The notes: generated from the sequence alone by a model not told the origin. A DNA stretch of 64,000 bases from Micromonospora peucetia (GCF_900091625.1 NZ_FMIC01000002.1:3782001-3846000); one strand, 5' to 3'. Positions 33,475 to 41,770 are shown, numbered from the stretch's first letter. Translations and numbers: made by a program.

Positions 33475-34181
33475 AGCTTCTCCAACAGGGACGGCGGTCG
33501 GGCGGCGAGAAGGTCGGGCGGCCGGCGTCGGCAGCGGCGGGCGGCGGGGGCGTGCGGGTGGGGTGGCAGCGCCATCGCGACCACCGTGGCGGCGAGCACC
33601 GCGAGCGCCCCGGCCAGGGTTCTGTCGGTGACCCGCGCGGCCAGGGCGCCGACTCCCGCGACCGCGAGCGTCCGCAGGGCGACCTCGCGGGCGGCGTTGC
33701 CCAGGGCACGCTCCGGCGGTACGCCCTGCTCCAGCCACAGCCGCAGCCGGTCGAACGACCACGCGGTCGCCCAGCCGAACACCGGGCGGAACGCGAGGTC
33801 GGCGAGCCGGCCCAACGGTCCCCAGCGGGGCGCGTACGTGTAGCCCGTCAGGAAGCGCACCCCGGCCGGGCCGGGCACGTACCGCCAGTAGCCCGAGCCC
33901 GACGCGATCAGCGAGCGCGGGTCGTCGGAGCCGAACCGCAGCGCCGAGGTGCGGGTGCCGTCCGGCCGGGTCCGTTCACCGGCGTGTACGCCGTAGCCGC
34001 CGATCCGTACGGCCGGCAGCACCCGGGTGGCGTAGCTGAACCGGGCGGGTGTCGAGTCCGGTACGGGGTCGATGCTGCTGAACCGGGCGTCCCAGCGCGG
34101 ATGCGTCGTGGGGTCCTGCGTCGCCCACCACACCTGTTCCATCGGCGCGTCGATGAGCGTCTCGACGTAGACGGCCCGCAT
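33471..34181 (-). CDS. SRPBCC-family protein with C-terminal membrane segments
   Basis: A 236-residue protein. Residues 1-150 form a START/SRPBCC ligand-binding fold (AVYVETLIDAPMEQVWWATQDPTTHPRWDARFSSID and SGSGYWRYVPGPAGVRFLTGYTY). The C-terminal part has PLGRLADLAFRPVFGWATAWSFDRLRLWLEQG and then two hydrophobic helices (LRTLAVAGVGALAARV, TLAGALAVLAATVVAMAL) and a basic tail, so it is probably membrane-anchored. The ATG at 34181 has GGAGG six nt upstream; an ATG two codons earlier abuts the ribosome site. It is the first gene of the TetR operon, with the promoter and paired operators immediately upstream. Function unknown, possibly lipid handling. Confidence 0.8.
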   Translation of the reverse strand: MRAVYVETLIDAPMEQVWWATQDPTTHPRWDARFSSIDPVPDSTPARFSYATRVLPAVRIGGYGVHAGERTRPDGTRTSALRFGSDDPRSLIASGSGYWRYVPGPAGVRFLTGYTYAPRWGPLGRLADLAFRPVFGWATAWSFDRLRLWLEQGVPPERALGNAAREVALRTLAVAGVGALAARVTDRTLAGALAVLAATVVAMALPPHPHAPAARRCRRRPPDLLAARPPSLLEKL

Positions 34182-34198
34182 CGGCATCCTCCATCATC

Positions 34199-34248
34199 TT
34201 GAGCGGTCGCTCAAAACAGAGCGTACTGCGATTTGAGCGACCGCTCAA
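34199..34248 (-). promoter_or_regulatory. Paired TetR-type operators around the promoter of the SRPBCC-DUF4166-TetR operon
   Basis: TTGAGCGGTCGCTCAA (34199-34214) and its exact reverse complement TTGAGCGACCGCTCAA (34233-34248) lie 34 bp apart. On the minus strand the upstream site's TTGAGC serves as a -35, followed after exactly 17 bp by TACGCT as -10; the second site overlaps the expected start of transcription. Two full sites, one on the -35 and one at +1, are a typical repressor layout. Confidence 0.75.
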
Positions 34249-34280
34249 GAGGTCGGATACCCGCCGGGCCTGGTGGGCGG

Positions 34281-34673
34281 TCAGGCCGGGCCGAGGAGGT
34301 CCCAGAGGTTGCCGGCGATGTCGCGGAAGACGGCGACCCGGCCGTACGGCTCGGTGCGGGGCGGCTTCACGAACTCGACGCCCGCCTCGACCATCCGCCG
34401 GTGGACGGCGTCGAAGTCGTCGGCCCGGAGGAAGAAGCCGACCCGGCCGGCGACCTGGTCGCCGACCGTCCGGGCCTGCCGGTCGCCGTCGGCGCGGGCC
34501 AGCAGCAGCCCGGTCTGCCCGCCGGGCGGACGGACGACGACCCAGCGCTTCGGGCGGCCGTCGTTGGTCAGCGACGGGTAGTCCTCGACCAGCTCGAAGC
34601 CGAGCACCTCGGTGAAGAAGTCGATGGCCGGGTCGTACTCGGCCACGACGATGGTGACCAGGTCGATCTGCAT
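34281..34673 (-). CDS. VOC-family protein
   Basis: A 130-residue single VOC domain: MQIDLVTIVVAEYDPAIDFFTEVLGF opens the first half, RWVVVRPPGGQTGLLLARA ends it, and GFFLRADDFDAVHRRMVEAGVEFVKPPRTEPYGRVAVFRDIAGNLWDLLGP forms the second half. The closing FRDIAGNLWDLL is typical of small glyoxalase-like enzymes and resistance proteins. Substrate unknown. ATG 34673 lies 7 nt after TATTCT. It is a separate unit from the downstream TetR operon. Confidence 0.86.
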   Translation of the reverse strand: MQIDLVTIVVAEYDPAIDFFTEVLGFELVEDYPSLTNDGRPKRWVVVRPPGGQTGLLLARADGDRQARTVGDQVAGRVGFFLRADDFDAVHRRMVEAGVEFVKPPRTEPYGRVAVFRDIAGNLWDLLGPA

Positions 34674-34680
34674 TCCAGAG

Positions 34681-34686
34681 AGAATA
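34681..34686 (-). promoter_or_regulatory. -10 element TATTCT, leaderless-type start of the VOC gene
   Basis: TATTCT is followed by CTCTGGA and the ATG; the near-consensus hexamer and 7-nt spacing favour leaderless transcription. Confidence 0.5.
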
Positions 34687-34723
34687 GGGGTGGGCTCGAG
34701 CGCCGGAGGCGGCCCGTCGACGG

Positions 34724-35362
34724 TCAGGCCAACAGCGTCGGCAGGCGCCGCTCGACGACCGGCAGCACGTCGGCCACGGTGACCGGGCGGCCCAGCTCGG
34801 CGGTGAGCGAGGTGACCCCGGCGTCGCGGATGCCGCAGGGCACGATCCGGTCGAAGTGCCCCAGGTCGCAGTCGCAGTTGATGGAGAAGCCGTGCAGGGT
34901 CACGCCACGGGCGACCCGGATGCCGATGGCCGCCACCTTGCGGGCCGGGCCCCGGTCGTCCTCCGGCACCCAGACCCCGCTGCGCCCGTCGATCCGGCCG
35001 GCGGTCAGCCCGAAGTCGGCACAGACGTCGATCAGCAACTGCTCGGTGCGGCGGACGTAGGCGACCACGTCGACCGGGTCGGGGAGCCGCACGATGGGAT
35101 AGCCGACCAGCTGCCCCGGGCCGTGCCAGGTGATCTTGCCGCCCCGGTCCACGTCGACGACCGGGGTGCCGTCGACGGGACGGTCCCACGGCTCCGTGCG
35201 CTTGCCGGCGGTGTAGACGCTCGGGTGCTCCAGCAGCAGCACGGTGTCGCCGCGTTCGCCGGCCACCACCGACTCGTGCAGCCGGCGCTGCTCGTCCCAG
35301 GCGGCCTGGTAGTCGAGGACACCGGCGCGGACGGCCGTGAGGCCGGGGGTCGTCGTGGTCAC
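34724..35362 (-). CDS. lipB: Octanoyl-[acyl-carrier-protein]:protein N-octanoyltransferase
   Basis: A 212-residue LipB that moves octanoyl groups from ACP onto lipoyl-domain lysines, supplying LipA. Conserved parts are [34 protein letters not shown], the catalytic Lys in [22 protein letters not shown] and the thiolate Cys in [14 protein letters not shown]. The GTG at 35362 is 7 nt downstream of TAGGCT with no ribosome site; an upstream GTG/ATG at 35395 would put the -10 inside the gene. The targets SucB (45733-47553), and probably other E2 proteins elsewhere, complete the pathway. Confidence 0.96.
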   Translation of the reverse strand: MTTTTPGLTAVRAGVLDYQAAWDEQRRLHESVVAGERGDTVLLLEHPSVYTAGKRTEPWDRPVDGTPVVDVDRGGKITWHGPGQLVGYPIVRLPDPVDVVAYVRRTEQLLIDVCADFGLTAGRIDGRSGVWVPEDDRGPARKVAAIGIRVARGVTLHGFSINCDCDLGHFDRIVPCGIRDAGVTSLTAELGRPVTVADVLPVVERRLPTLLA

Positions 35363-35369
35363 GCTGCCA

Positions 35370-35375
35370 AGCCTA
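35370..35375 (-). promoter_or_regulatory. -10 element TAGGCT, leaderless-type start of lipB
   Basis: TAGGCT, a 7-nt spacer TGGCAGC and GTG: the same arrangement as lipA. Confidence 0.55.
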
Positions 35376-35487
35376 GACCCGTACCGGCCGGTCACCTGCG
35401 GTGACGCGGCTCACGGGTGGCCCTGCGGCGGGGCCGCGCGTCGTCGCGGGAACGGCCGGGCCCGTAGGCGAGGCCGCGCGCGACGGC

Positions 35488-37308
35488 TCAGCCCTGCGGG
35501 ACCCGCCACAGCCACACGTCGTCCACCCGCTCGGGTGGGCCGAGCAGCGCCGTCACGGTCTGCCGGATCGCCTCCTCGTCGACCGGCCACTTCGCCCCGT
35601 GCACCTCGTCGGCCAGCACGACCGTCTCGACCCGCCAGTGCCGCAGGTCGGCGCGGACCTCCTGGATGCTGCCCTCGGTGACGATCGGCACCAGCCCGGT
35701 CCGGCCGGCCTGGTCCACCAGGGCGCCGAACGGGCGCGGCGGCGGGCCGATCCGTCCCCGGCCGTCCGGGCCGCCCGGGCCGAGGAAGAAGCCGGAGGGG
35801 ATGGCGAACTCGCCCTGCCGGTGCGCCAGCGCGTACGCCTGCCAGCGCTGGCCGTCGGGGTAGACGTCGAGGGCCAGCGGCACCGGGGTCAGCACCCCGC
35901 CGGGGGAGACGTACTCCTGCCAGGTCCCGGCGGTGATGAACCGCGGGATCGGCTCGCGTTCGATGGTCAGCAGCGGGGTCGGCACCAGCGGCACCAGCGC
36001 CAGCGCGAACCCCGCCCACCAGGCCAGCCGCGCGGGGCGGCGCCGGGGTGGGTCGGCGCGGAGCTGGTCGACGGCGTACGCGAGCAGCACCCCGATCACC
36101 GGCGCCACGATCAGCGCCAGCCGGGCGGGCAGGGCGGCGTTCACGACCGGCAGGTGCCCGAGCAGGTCGAACGGCATCGGCAGGTCGAAGCGGCGGCCGT
36201 CGACCTTGGCCTCGGGGCCGAACGACAGCACCGTGAAGACGACGGCGGTCACGCCCAGCGCCCAGAGCGTCGCCCGGCGGCCCGGGTCGGCCCGGCGCCA
36301 CAGCAGCACGAAGCAGGCGACGGTGAGCAGCAGCAGCGGGAGGCCGAAGAACGAGTTCTCCTCGGTCGGGTTGGGCGCCAGCCGGGTGCCCAGCCCCACC
36401 TCCCCGGCCAACGATCGGCGCGGGTACGCCCCGTACGCGACGACGTCCTCGGAGTGGATGACGGCGTCGAAGCCGGTGCCGTGGAAGCGCTGCGGACCGG
36501 CGAAGTGCAGCCACAGCGGGTACGCCAGCAGCACCCCCGCCACGACGGCGGTCACCGCGAGGCCGCGCAGGAAGGTCGGCAGCAACGTGCGGGCCTCGGC
36601 GCGGTGGGCCGGATGCAGCGCCCAGACGGCGACGAAGACGCCGAGGGCCAGCGCGGTGAAGAAGAGCCCCTCGGCGGCGATGGAGAAGGCGACGGCGACG
36701 AGCACGCCGAGGATCGCGCCGTCGCGCAGCGGGTGCCGGGAGCGGCGCAGCGCGAAGGTCCGCCAGATCAGCAGCGGCACCAGCCAGCCCGCCGTCCAGT
36801 TCAGGTGGGCGTTGGCGTGCGAGACCATGCCGGGGGAGAAGCCGATGAACAGCCCGCCGACGGCGGCGGCGAGCGGGCTGCGGACCAGGTGCCGGGAGAG
36901 CAGCCAGTACCAGGCGAGCGCGGTGGCGGCCAGGTTGAGGGTGAGGATCACCAGGAACGTGGCCGGCGGCCCGATCAGGTACGTCAGCGGCGCGAAGACG
37001 ACGGCGTACACGGTGATCGAGGTGTTGACCGCGAGGTTCACCCCGTCGGGGACGTTGACCAGGTAGGTGAAGAGCGGGTTGTCGCCGTGGGTCACCGCGT
37101 GGCCGCCGAAGGCCAGCAGCCACTCGAAGAGCGCCTGGTCGCTGGAGTTGACCGTGATGGCGCGGGTGTTCGGGCCCCGCCACAGCCCGCTGGCCACCCA
37201 GACGGCGAGCGCGAGCGCGACCAGCGCCACGATCAGATCGGCCCGCCGGTGGCGGACGACGCGGGGCGGCGAGGCCGGCGAAGGCGCCAGGGACGGGGAG
37301 GACGGCAC
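35488..37308 (-). CDS. Polytopic membrane protein, GT-C glycosyltransferase-like
   Basis: A 606-residue protein with about 11-12 transmembrane helices and an extracytoplasmic C-terminal domain. The first large loop, TRAITVNSSDQALFEWLLAFGG followed by NPLFTYLVNVPDGVNL, has the acidic residues and position expected of a GT-C active-site loop; IGFSPGMVSHANAHLNWTAGW and LPMPFDLLGHLPVVNAALPARLAL follow. The C-terminal 130 residues are soluble (YPDGQRWQAYALAHRQGEFAIPSG ... WPVDEEAIRQTVTALLG). This organisation is common in actinobacterial envelope glycosyltransferases of undefined donor and acceptor. The GTG at 37308 lies 7 nt after TAACGT. Confidence 0.78.
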   Translation of the reverse strand: MPSSPSLAPSPASPPRVVRHRRADLIVALVALALAVWVASGLWRGPNTRAITVNSSDQALFEWLLAFGGHAVTHGDNPLFTYLVNVPDGVNLAVNTSITVYAVVFAPLTYLIGPPATFLVILTLNLAATALAWYWLLSRHLVRSPLAAAVGGLFIGFSPGMVSHANAHLNWTAGWLVPLLIWRTFALRRSRHPLRDGAILGVLVAVAFSIAAEGLFFTALALGVFVAVWALHPAHRAEARTLLPTFLRGLAVTAVVAGVLLAYPLWLHFAGPQRFHGTGFDAVIHSEDVVAYGAYPRRSLAGEVGLGTRLAPNPTEENSFFGLPLLLLTVACFVLLWRRADPGRRATLWALGVTAVVFTVLSFGPEAKVDGRRFDLPMPFDLLGHLPVVNAALPARLALIVAPVIGVLLAYAVDQLRADPPRRRPARLAWWAGFALALVPLVPTPLLTIEREPIPRFITAGTWQEYVSPGGVLTPVPLALDVYPDGQRWQAYALAHRQGEFAIPSGFFLGPGGPDGRGRIGPPPRPFGALVDQAGRTGLVPIVTEGSIQEVRADLRHWRVETVVLADEVHGAKWPVDEEAIRQTVTALLGPPERVDDVWLWRVPQG

Positions 37309-37315
37309 GCAGCGG

Positions 37316-37321
37316 ACGTTA
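37316..37321 (-). promoter_or_regulatory. -10 element TAACGT, leaderless-type start of the GT-C-like gene
   Basis: TAACGT, seven bases CCGCTGC, then GTG. The hexamer fits TANNNT and no ribosome site is present. Confidence 0.45.
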
Positions 37322-37470
37322 CCAACCGCACCGGGGCACGCCGGTCAGGACGTACATCCTTCCGGCCGAGAATGTGTGAGCGTGCCCCATGTCACAACAT
37401 CGACACATCGACGTAACCTCTCGGCAATTCGCGGGTGACCCAGTTCACAACCCGTCCCCAGGAGGCCCCC

Positions 37471-38718
37471 GTGCGTCGCTCCCCGTCCCTGCTCACCCGG
37501 CTGACCGGCGCGGTCGCCGGGGTGCTCCTCGCCGCCGCCGTGGTGACGACCGTCGCCGCCCCCGCCCAGGCCGCCACCCTCACCCAGGTCACCGGCTTCG
37601 GCTCCAACCCCGGCAACCTCACCATGTACGCGTACCGGCCGGACAACCTGCCGGCGGGCGCCCCGGCCGTCGTGCTGCTGCACGGCTGCACCCAGAACGC
37701 CGCCGGCTACTTCGCCAACTCCGGCTGGCAGAAGTTCGCCGACCAGTGGAAGTTCGCCCTGATCGTGCCGCAGCAGTCCGCCGCCAACCAGGCGCTGAGC
37801 TGCTTCAACTGGTTCGTCGAGCAGGACATCACCCGGGGCTCGGGCGAGGCGCTGTCGATCAGGCAGATGGTCGAGCATGCCAGGAACAACTACGGCACCG
37901 ACGCCGGTCGGGTCTTCGTCAGCGGGCTCTCCGCCGGCGGCGGGATGAGCGCGGTCATGCTGGCCGCCTACCCGGACGTCTTCGCCGCCGGCTCGGTCAT
38001 CGCCGGCCTGCCGTACCGCTGCTCGCCGCCCGCCTCCACCAGCACCTGCCAGTACAGCGGGGTGAACAAGACCCCGCAGGAGTGGGGCAACCTGGTCCGG
38101 GCCGCGTACCCCGGGCACGCCGGCCCGCGCCCCCGGGTCGCCATCTGGCACGGCACCTCGGACTCCACCGTGGTGCCGGCCAACTCCACCGAACTGCGCG
38201 ACCAGTGGACCAACGTCCGGGGTGTGTCGCAGACCCCCACCAGCACCGCGTCGCTGCCCGCCAACACCAGCCTTGAGGTGTACGGCAACAACGACGTCCG
38301 CCTCTACCGGGTCTCCGGCATGGGCCACGGCACCCCGGTCGATCCGGGCTCCGCGCCCGACCAGTGCGGCACCGCCGCCGCGTACCTCCTGGACACCATC
38401 TGCTCGGCGTACCACGACGCGGTCTTCTTCGGCCTGAACGGCGGGACGAACCCCAGCCCCACCCCGACGGCGAGCCCGACCGCCTCCCCGACCGCCTCCC
38501 CGACGGCGAGCCCGACCGCCTCCCCGACGGCGAGCCCGACCACGGCGCCGACCTGCGTGACGGCCAGCAACTACGCGCACGTCGCCGCCGGCCGCGCCCA
38601 CCACTCCGGCGGCTACGCCTACGCCAACGGCTCGAACCAGCGGATGGGCCTCTACAACACCTTCTACACCAGCGTGCTCAGGCAGACCGGCCCCAACCAC
38701 TGGGTGATCGGCTGCTGA
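37471..38718 (+). CDS. Secreted PHB-depolymerase-family esterase with C-terminal binding domain
   Basis: A 415-residue exported hydrolase. The start is GTG 37471, with GGAGG five nt upstream. A signal peptide ends near AAPAQAAT. The catalytic domain (type 1 extracellular PHA depolymerase/feruloyl-esterase fold) has AVVLLHGCTQNAAGY (oxyanion region), the lipase box FVSGLSAGGGMSAV with the Ser, IWHGTSDSTVVP and the His in VSGMGHGTPVDP. A Pro/Thr/Ser linker of about eight TASP units follows. The last 55 residues, with Cys at each end (CVTASNYAHVAAGRAH ... HWVIGC), match the C-terminal polymer-binding module of these enzymes. It degrades extracellular polyesters or acetylated/feruloylated glycans; the exact substrate is undetermined. 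Confidence 0.88.
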   Translation: MRRSPSLLTRLTGAVAGVLLAAAVVTTVAAPAQAATLTQVTGFGSNPGNLTMYAYRPDNLPAGAPAVVLLHGCTQNAAGYFANSGWQKFADQWKFALIVPQQSAANQALSCFNWFVEQDITRGSGEALSIRQMVEHARNNYGTDAGRVFVSGLSAGGGMSAVMLAAYPDVFAAGSVIAGLPYRCSPPASTSTCQYSGVNKTPQEWGNLVRAAYPGHAGPRPRVAIWHGTSDSTVVPANSTELRDQWTNVRGVSQTPTSTASLPANTSLEVYGNNDVRLYRVSGMGHGTPVDPGSAPDQCGTAAAYLLDTICSAYHDAVFFGLNGGTNPSPTPTASPTASPTASPTASPTASPTASPTTAPTCVTASNYAHVAAGRAHHSGGYAYANGSNQRMGLYNTFYTSVLRQTGPNHWVIGC

Positions 38719-39055
38719 TCGCGCTGCGCCGCGGTGGTCCACCGGCGCCCGGCCACGGTGGTGCCGCCGGGGACACTGACGACCCCGTTGGGATTGTGGA
38801 TCTGAAGGCACCCTCTCTGTGTCAAGGCGTGGTGGCAGAGAGGTCTTCAACTTGTTGGAATTGGTTGAGTTCATGTCACTGACGTCGGTCGGTCAGGTCG
38901 CCATCTCGTCGCCGATATGGTGGCCGCGAGGCCTCCGGTTTCAGGTCTTCTGCTCGGTCGCTGAACCATCTACCGGAGACCTCGCTGCGTATCGATCACC
39001 GACACGCCGACCATCTGATCAGAATCAGCTGCCAGCCCTAGCCGTGAAACCTGGC
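38719..39055. other. Gap without a convincing gene; composition shifts to lower GC
   Basis: From about 38790 the sequence becomes visibly AT-richer than the flanks. One small inverted repeat is present, CCTCTCTG (38812-38819) with CAGAGAGG (38836-38843). Open frames here lack ribosome sites and protein-like third-base bias. It borders the acquired-looking patch that holds the small secreted protein and the IS110 remnant. Confidence 0.5.
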
Positions 39056-39382
39056 CTAGCGCCGATGGAGATCAACCTTGTTGTTGCTGGGGTTGTAAGT
39101 GCAGTAATAGTCCCATCCGGCATTGTTGAGTTCGTACGCGGTGGCAAGCGGTGGGCAGTCGCCGCAAAGCTCTGGGGCCAGACTTAGTACCCAGTAGCTG
39201 TTGGGGTATGCGGAGGTGCGAAATCCGCATTGATTCGCCATGATGGAGATGTCGCCCGAAACTGCGTTCCGGGTGGCCTCCGCTTCGGTGGCTGGGGCGG
39301 CTGATGCGATGGTTGCTGACGCCAGAAGCATTGTCGCTGTTGCCAGGGCAACCTGAACGGACCTCACGAAGCCTTTACGCAT
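39056..39382 (-). CDS. Small secreted cysteine-containing protein
   Basis: A 108-residue exported protein. MRKGFVRSVQVALATATMLL and ASATIASAAPATE form a signal peptide with a typical A-X-A cleavage site. The mature part, about 77 residues, has four cysteines (NQCGF, ELCGDCPP, YYCTYN), which suggests two disulphides. Its composition (Ser/Asn/Tyr-rich) and codon use, with many A/T-ending codons, differ from its neighbours. ATG 39382 is preceded by GGGAGGG. No family is recognised; small secreted proteins of this type are often inhibitors, toxins or surface peptides, but that is speculation. The low-GC setting suggests acquisition by transfer. Confidence 0.72.
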   Translation of the reverse strand: MRKGFVRSVQVALATATMLLASATIASAAPATEAEATRNAVSGDISIMANQCGFRTSAYPNSYWVLSLAPELCGDCPPLATAYELNNAGWDYYCTYNPSNNKVDLHRR

Positions 39383-39795
39383 TACACGTCCCTCCCGTGG
39401 TCGTCTTCCTCTTCCCAGGAATGGCACAATCCGCGATTTAAGACCCAAATCGCTCTTGGTGCCGCACCTGACGGTAGTGCCAGTAAGAGCTCAATGTCAA
39501 GACTCAGCTACTGTCCGCGACATCGAGCCTGGTCGAGGCCCGAATGTATTAATTATTACGAAAAATCATCCGATAAGGTACTGCTTGCTTGCAATCTGTC
39601 CGTGTGTTGCGCTGCTGAATCAGCGAGTCTGTGGCGACGGTCCGGCGAGGAATTTCAGCAACAGTGGCGAAGCGCTGAAGACGTAAAACCGAACTAAACA
39701 CCGGTCAAGAAGGAACCGCGTGACCGGGAGCAGCGGCTATGTGCGGTAGGAGAGGAGTGTCGATTTCCGTGCTTGGGTGTGTGGTGTAATCGAGG
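39383..39795. other. Low-GC stretch with no recognisable gene
   Basis: About 410 bp, clearly less GC-rich than the rest of the window (for example ATGTATTAATTATTACGAAA near 39543). Overlapping plus-strand frames of 67-76 codons (39456-39697) have no ribosome site and no family resemblance. It probably contains the promoter of the small secreted protein gene and decayed mobile DNA. Confidence 0.5.
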
Positions 39796-40068
39796 TTGTT
39801 AGATGATGATCCGGAGGAGCGCGTCACCACCCCGACTGAGGTGTGCCCACCGGCCGGCCCCGGGCCGAGGGAGACGCATCCATGCGTGGTCATCGGAATC
39901 GACGCGCACAAGCGCACCCATTCATCCGCGTACCGCCGAAGCTGGATGGCACATGCCCGCGACGCCGACCGCACCTACGGCAAGTCCGACCCGATCGACA
40001 CCCTGACCGTCGCCCGCGCCGCTCTACCGTCAAACGCCACGCGCGGATCAGTGCGTCCGAACGCCTAG
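39796..40068 (+). pseudogene. IS110-family transposase remnant with internal deletion
   Basis: The frame joins two separated parts of an IS110 DEDD transposase. CVVIGIDAHKRTHSS is the N-terminal catalytic-Asp block, and WMAHARDADRTYGKSDPIDTLTVARAAL is the region normally about 50 residues further on (YGKSD.IDA..VARA). The sequence between them, and everything after, is missing; the frame ends at 40068 in unrelated sequence. No terminal repeats were identified. It marks past mobile-element activity in the low-GC patch. Confidence 0.8.
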
Positions 40069-40140
40069 TCCACGCGCCGCAGTATAGGCCCACGGTCGTG
40101 GACCCCTATCGCGAGACAGAGCCGTTCGTTTGACAGATTC

Positions 40141-41046
40141 CTAGTCGGCGAGGGCGGCGCGCAGGGCGGTGGCGAGGTCCGGGTGGCGGTAGGTGAAGCC
40201 GGCCTGGGTGAGCACCCCCGGCAGGACGCGGGTGCTGGTCAGCGCCTCGTGGGCGAAGCCGCCGAGCACCACCTTCAACGCCAGCGCCGGGATCGGGATG
40301 ATCGCCGGCCGGTGCAGCTGTCGGGCCAGCTCGCGGGTGAACTCGGCGTTGGTCACCGGGGCCGGTCCCACCAGGTTGACCGGCCCCACCACGTCGTCGC
40401 GGTCCAGCAGGAACCGGGCGGCGTCCAGCCAGTCGGCCATCGAGATCCACGGCAGCCACTGCCGGCCGCTGCCGAGCCGGCCGGCGATCCCCAGCTTGAA
40501 CGGCAGCAGCTGCGGCTTGAGTAGGCCGCCGTCGCGGTGCAGGGGCAGCCCGACACGCAGCCGCACGACGCGTACGCCCGCGTCCTCGGCCGGCCGGGTC
40601 GCGGCCTCCCAGACCCGGCAGACGTCGGCCAGGAAACCCTCGCCCGCCGGGGCGTCCTCCTCGACCGCCCGGTCGCCGGTGTTGCCGTACCAGCCGACCG
40701 CCGAGGAGTTGAGCAGCGCCCTGGGCCGGTCGCCCTGCGGCAGGCCGGCGATGGTGATCGCCAGCGTGGTCGTGGTGTCGACCCGGCTGGACCGGATCAG
40801 CTGCCGGTACCCGTCGTCCCACCGCTTGTCGCCCACGCCCGCGCCGGCCAGGTTGACCACTGCGTCCGCCTCCGCCACCACCGCCGGGTCGAGCTGCGCG
40901 GCGGACGGATTCCACTGCCGCTCGTCCGGGGTACGCGGCGGCCGGCGGACCAGCCGGGTGACCTGGTGCCCGTCCGCCGTGAGTCGGTCGACCAGCCGGG
41001 TGCCGAGGAAGCCGGACGCGCCGGCCATGAGGATCCGCATGCTCAT
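40141..41046 (-). CDS. TIGR01777-family NAD-dependent epimerase-like protein
   Basis: A 301-residue SDR-fold protein. RILMAGASGFLGTRLVDRLTADGHQV is the Rossmann glycine motif; VVNLAGAGVGDKRWDD, LLNSSAVGWYGNTGD (the Ser/Tyr region, where the usual YxxxK is replaced by the family's YG.TGD), LRVGLPLHRDGGLLKPQLLPFKLGIAGRLGSGRQWLPWISMADW and the C-terminal DUF1731 segment HEALTSTRVLPGVLTQAGFTYRHPDL all fit the family (YfcH/SulA-like). The substrate is unknown. ATG 41046 is chosen; an ATG two codons downstream is equally possible and the ribosome site (GAAGA) is weak. Confidence 0.88.
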   Translation of the reverse strand: MSMRILMAGASGFLGTRLVDRLTADGHQVTRLVRRPPRTPDERQWNPSAAQLDPAVVAEADAVVNLAGAGVGDKRWDDGYRQLIRSSRVDTTTTLAITIAGLPQGDRPRALLNSSAVGWYGNTGDRAVEEDAPAGEGFLADVCRVWEAATRPAEDAGVRVVRLRVGLPLHRDGGLLKPQLLPFKLGIAGRLGSGRQWLPWISMADWLDAARFLLDRDDVVGPVNLVGPAPVTNAEFTRELARQLHRPAIIPIPALALKVVLGGFAHEALTSTRVLPGVLTQAGFTYRHPDLATALRAALAD

Positions 41047-41215
41047 ATCTTCGGGTACGGAGCGGACTCGGCTGCGCCGAGCGGCATGAGTCACCGCCGC
41101 GCTGTCGATCAGATGTTGTTCTGCCGGGGTTGAGCTGGCGCTGAGGCCGGCCTTCCATCAAACGATCGAGACTGGAGTCGGCCGGCAGCGTGCAGTTGCC
41201 CGCCAAGGGTCGTAC

Positions 41216-41314
41216 GACGCTGTCGAGCTGAGTCGTCTGTGACATCAGGCGGTGTCCGGGCCGATGTGGCACCAGACGGGGGTGAATCGTTTGCGACATC
41301 AGCTCGACAGCGTC
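41216..41314. repeat. 16-bp perfect inverted repeat in a gene-free stretch
   Basis: GACGCTGTCGAGCTGA (41216-41231) and TCAGCTCGACAGCGTC (41299-41314) are exact complements 67 nt apart; each is next to a GTGACATCA/GCGACATCA motif. The 470 bp between the epimerase gene and the MerR fragment hold no other recognisable gene. This could be the ends of a deleted insertion sequence or a structured non-coding element. Confidence 0.6.
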
Positions 41315-41517
41315 TTGCGTGTGGATCCTCCGCTGTGCTGGCAGTCTCGCGCGAGCAGGAACGCCGCCAACCGTGCCCGGTTTCGCGCCGCGTGCAGCCA
41401 ACCGCCCCACCGGCCGTAGCCGGTCCGCAGTGCCCCGCCGGCCGTCGTACACGACCGGCGGGGCACCGTTGTGTGGTCAGGCTGTCGCCGGGGCGGGGCG
41501 GAGGTCGGCCAGGAGGA

Positions 41518-41736
41518 GTGCTGTTCCGCTGCCTGCGTGACACCGGCATGCCGATCGCCGAGATGTCCCGCTACGCCGAGCTGTCCCGCGAGGGCGAGCA
41601 CACCGTCGGCGAGCGGAAGGCGCTGCTGGAACGGCACGCGGAGCGGACCGAGGAGCAGATGCGCCTGATACAGCGCCAGTACGACCACCTCCGCGAGAAG
41701 ATCCGCTTCTACGAACGGCTGCCCAGCTCTGCCTGA
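41518..41736 (+). pseudogene. MerR-family regulator fragment (C-terminal half)
   Basis: LRDTGMPIAEMSRYAELSREGEHTVGERKALLERHAERTEEQMRLIQRQYDHLREKIRFYE is the second helix-loop and long dimer coiled coil of a MerR regulator, the section normally following the winged helix. The DNA-binding helix-turn-helix (about 60 residues) is absent upstream in any frame. The GTG at 41518 is preceded by AGGAGG, so a 72-residue dimerisation fragment might still be translated and could act as a dominant-negative partner of an intact paralogue; that is speculative. Most likely it is a truncated gene. Confidence 0.65.
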
Positions 41737-41770
41737 CGGCGCAGGTGATCGGATGACGTTCCACCGGGCT

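Noticed and set aside
39456..39697. Two overlapping small plus-strand frames in the low-GC patch
   Set aside because: No ribosome sites, no third-position bias and no recognisable motif; random frames are expected in AT-richer DNA.
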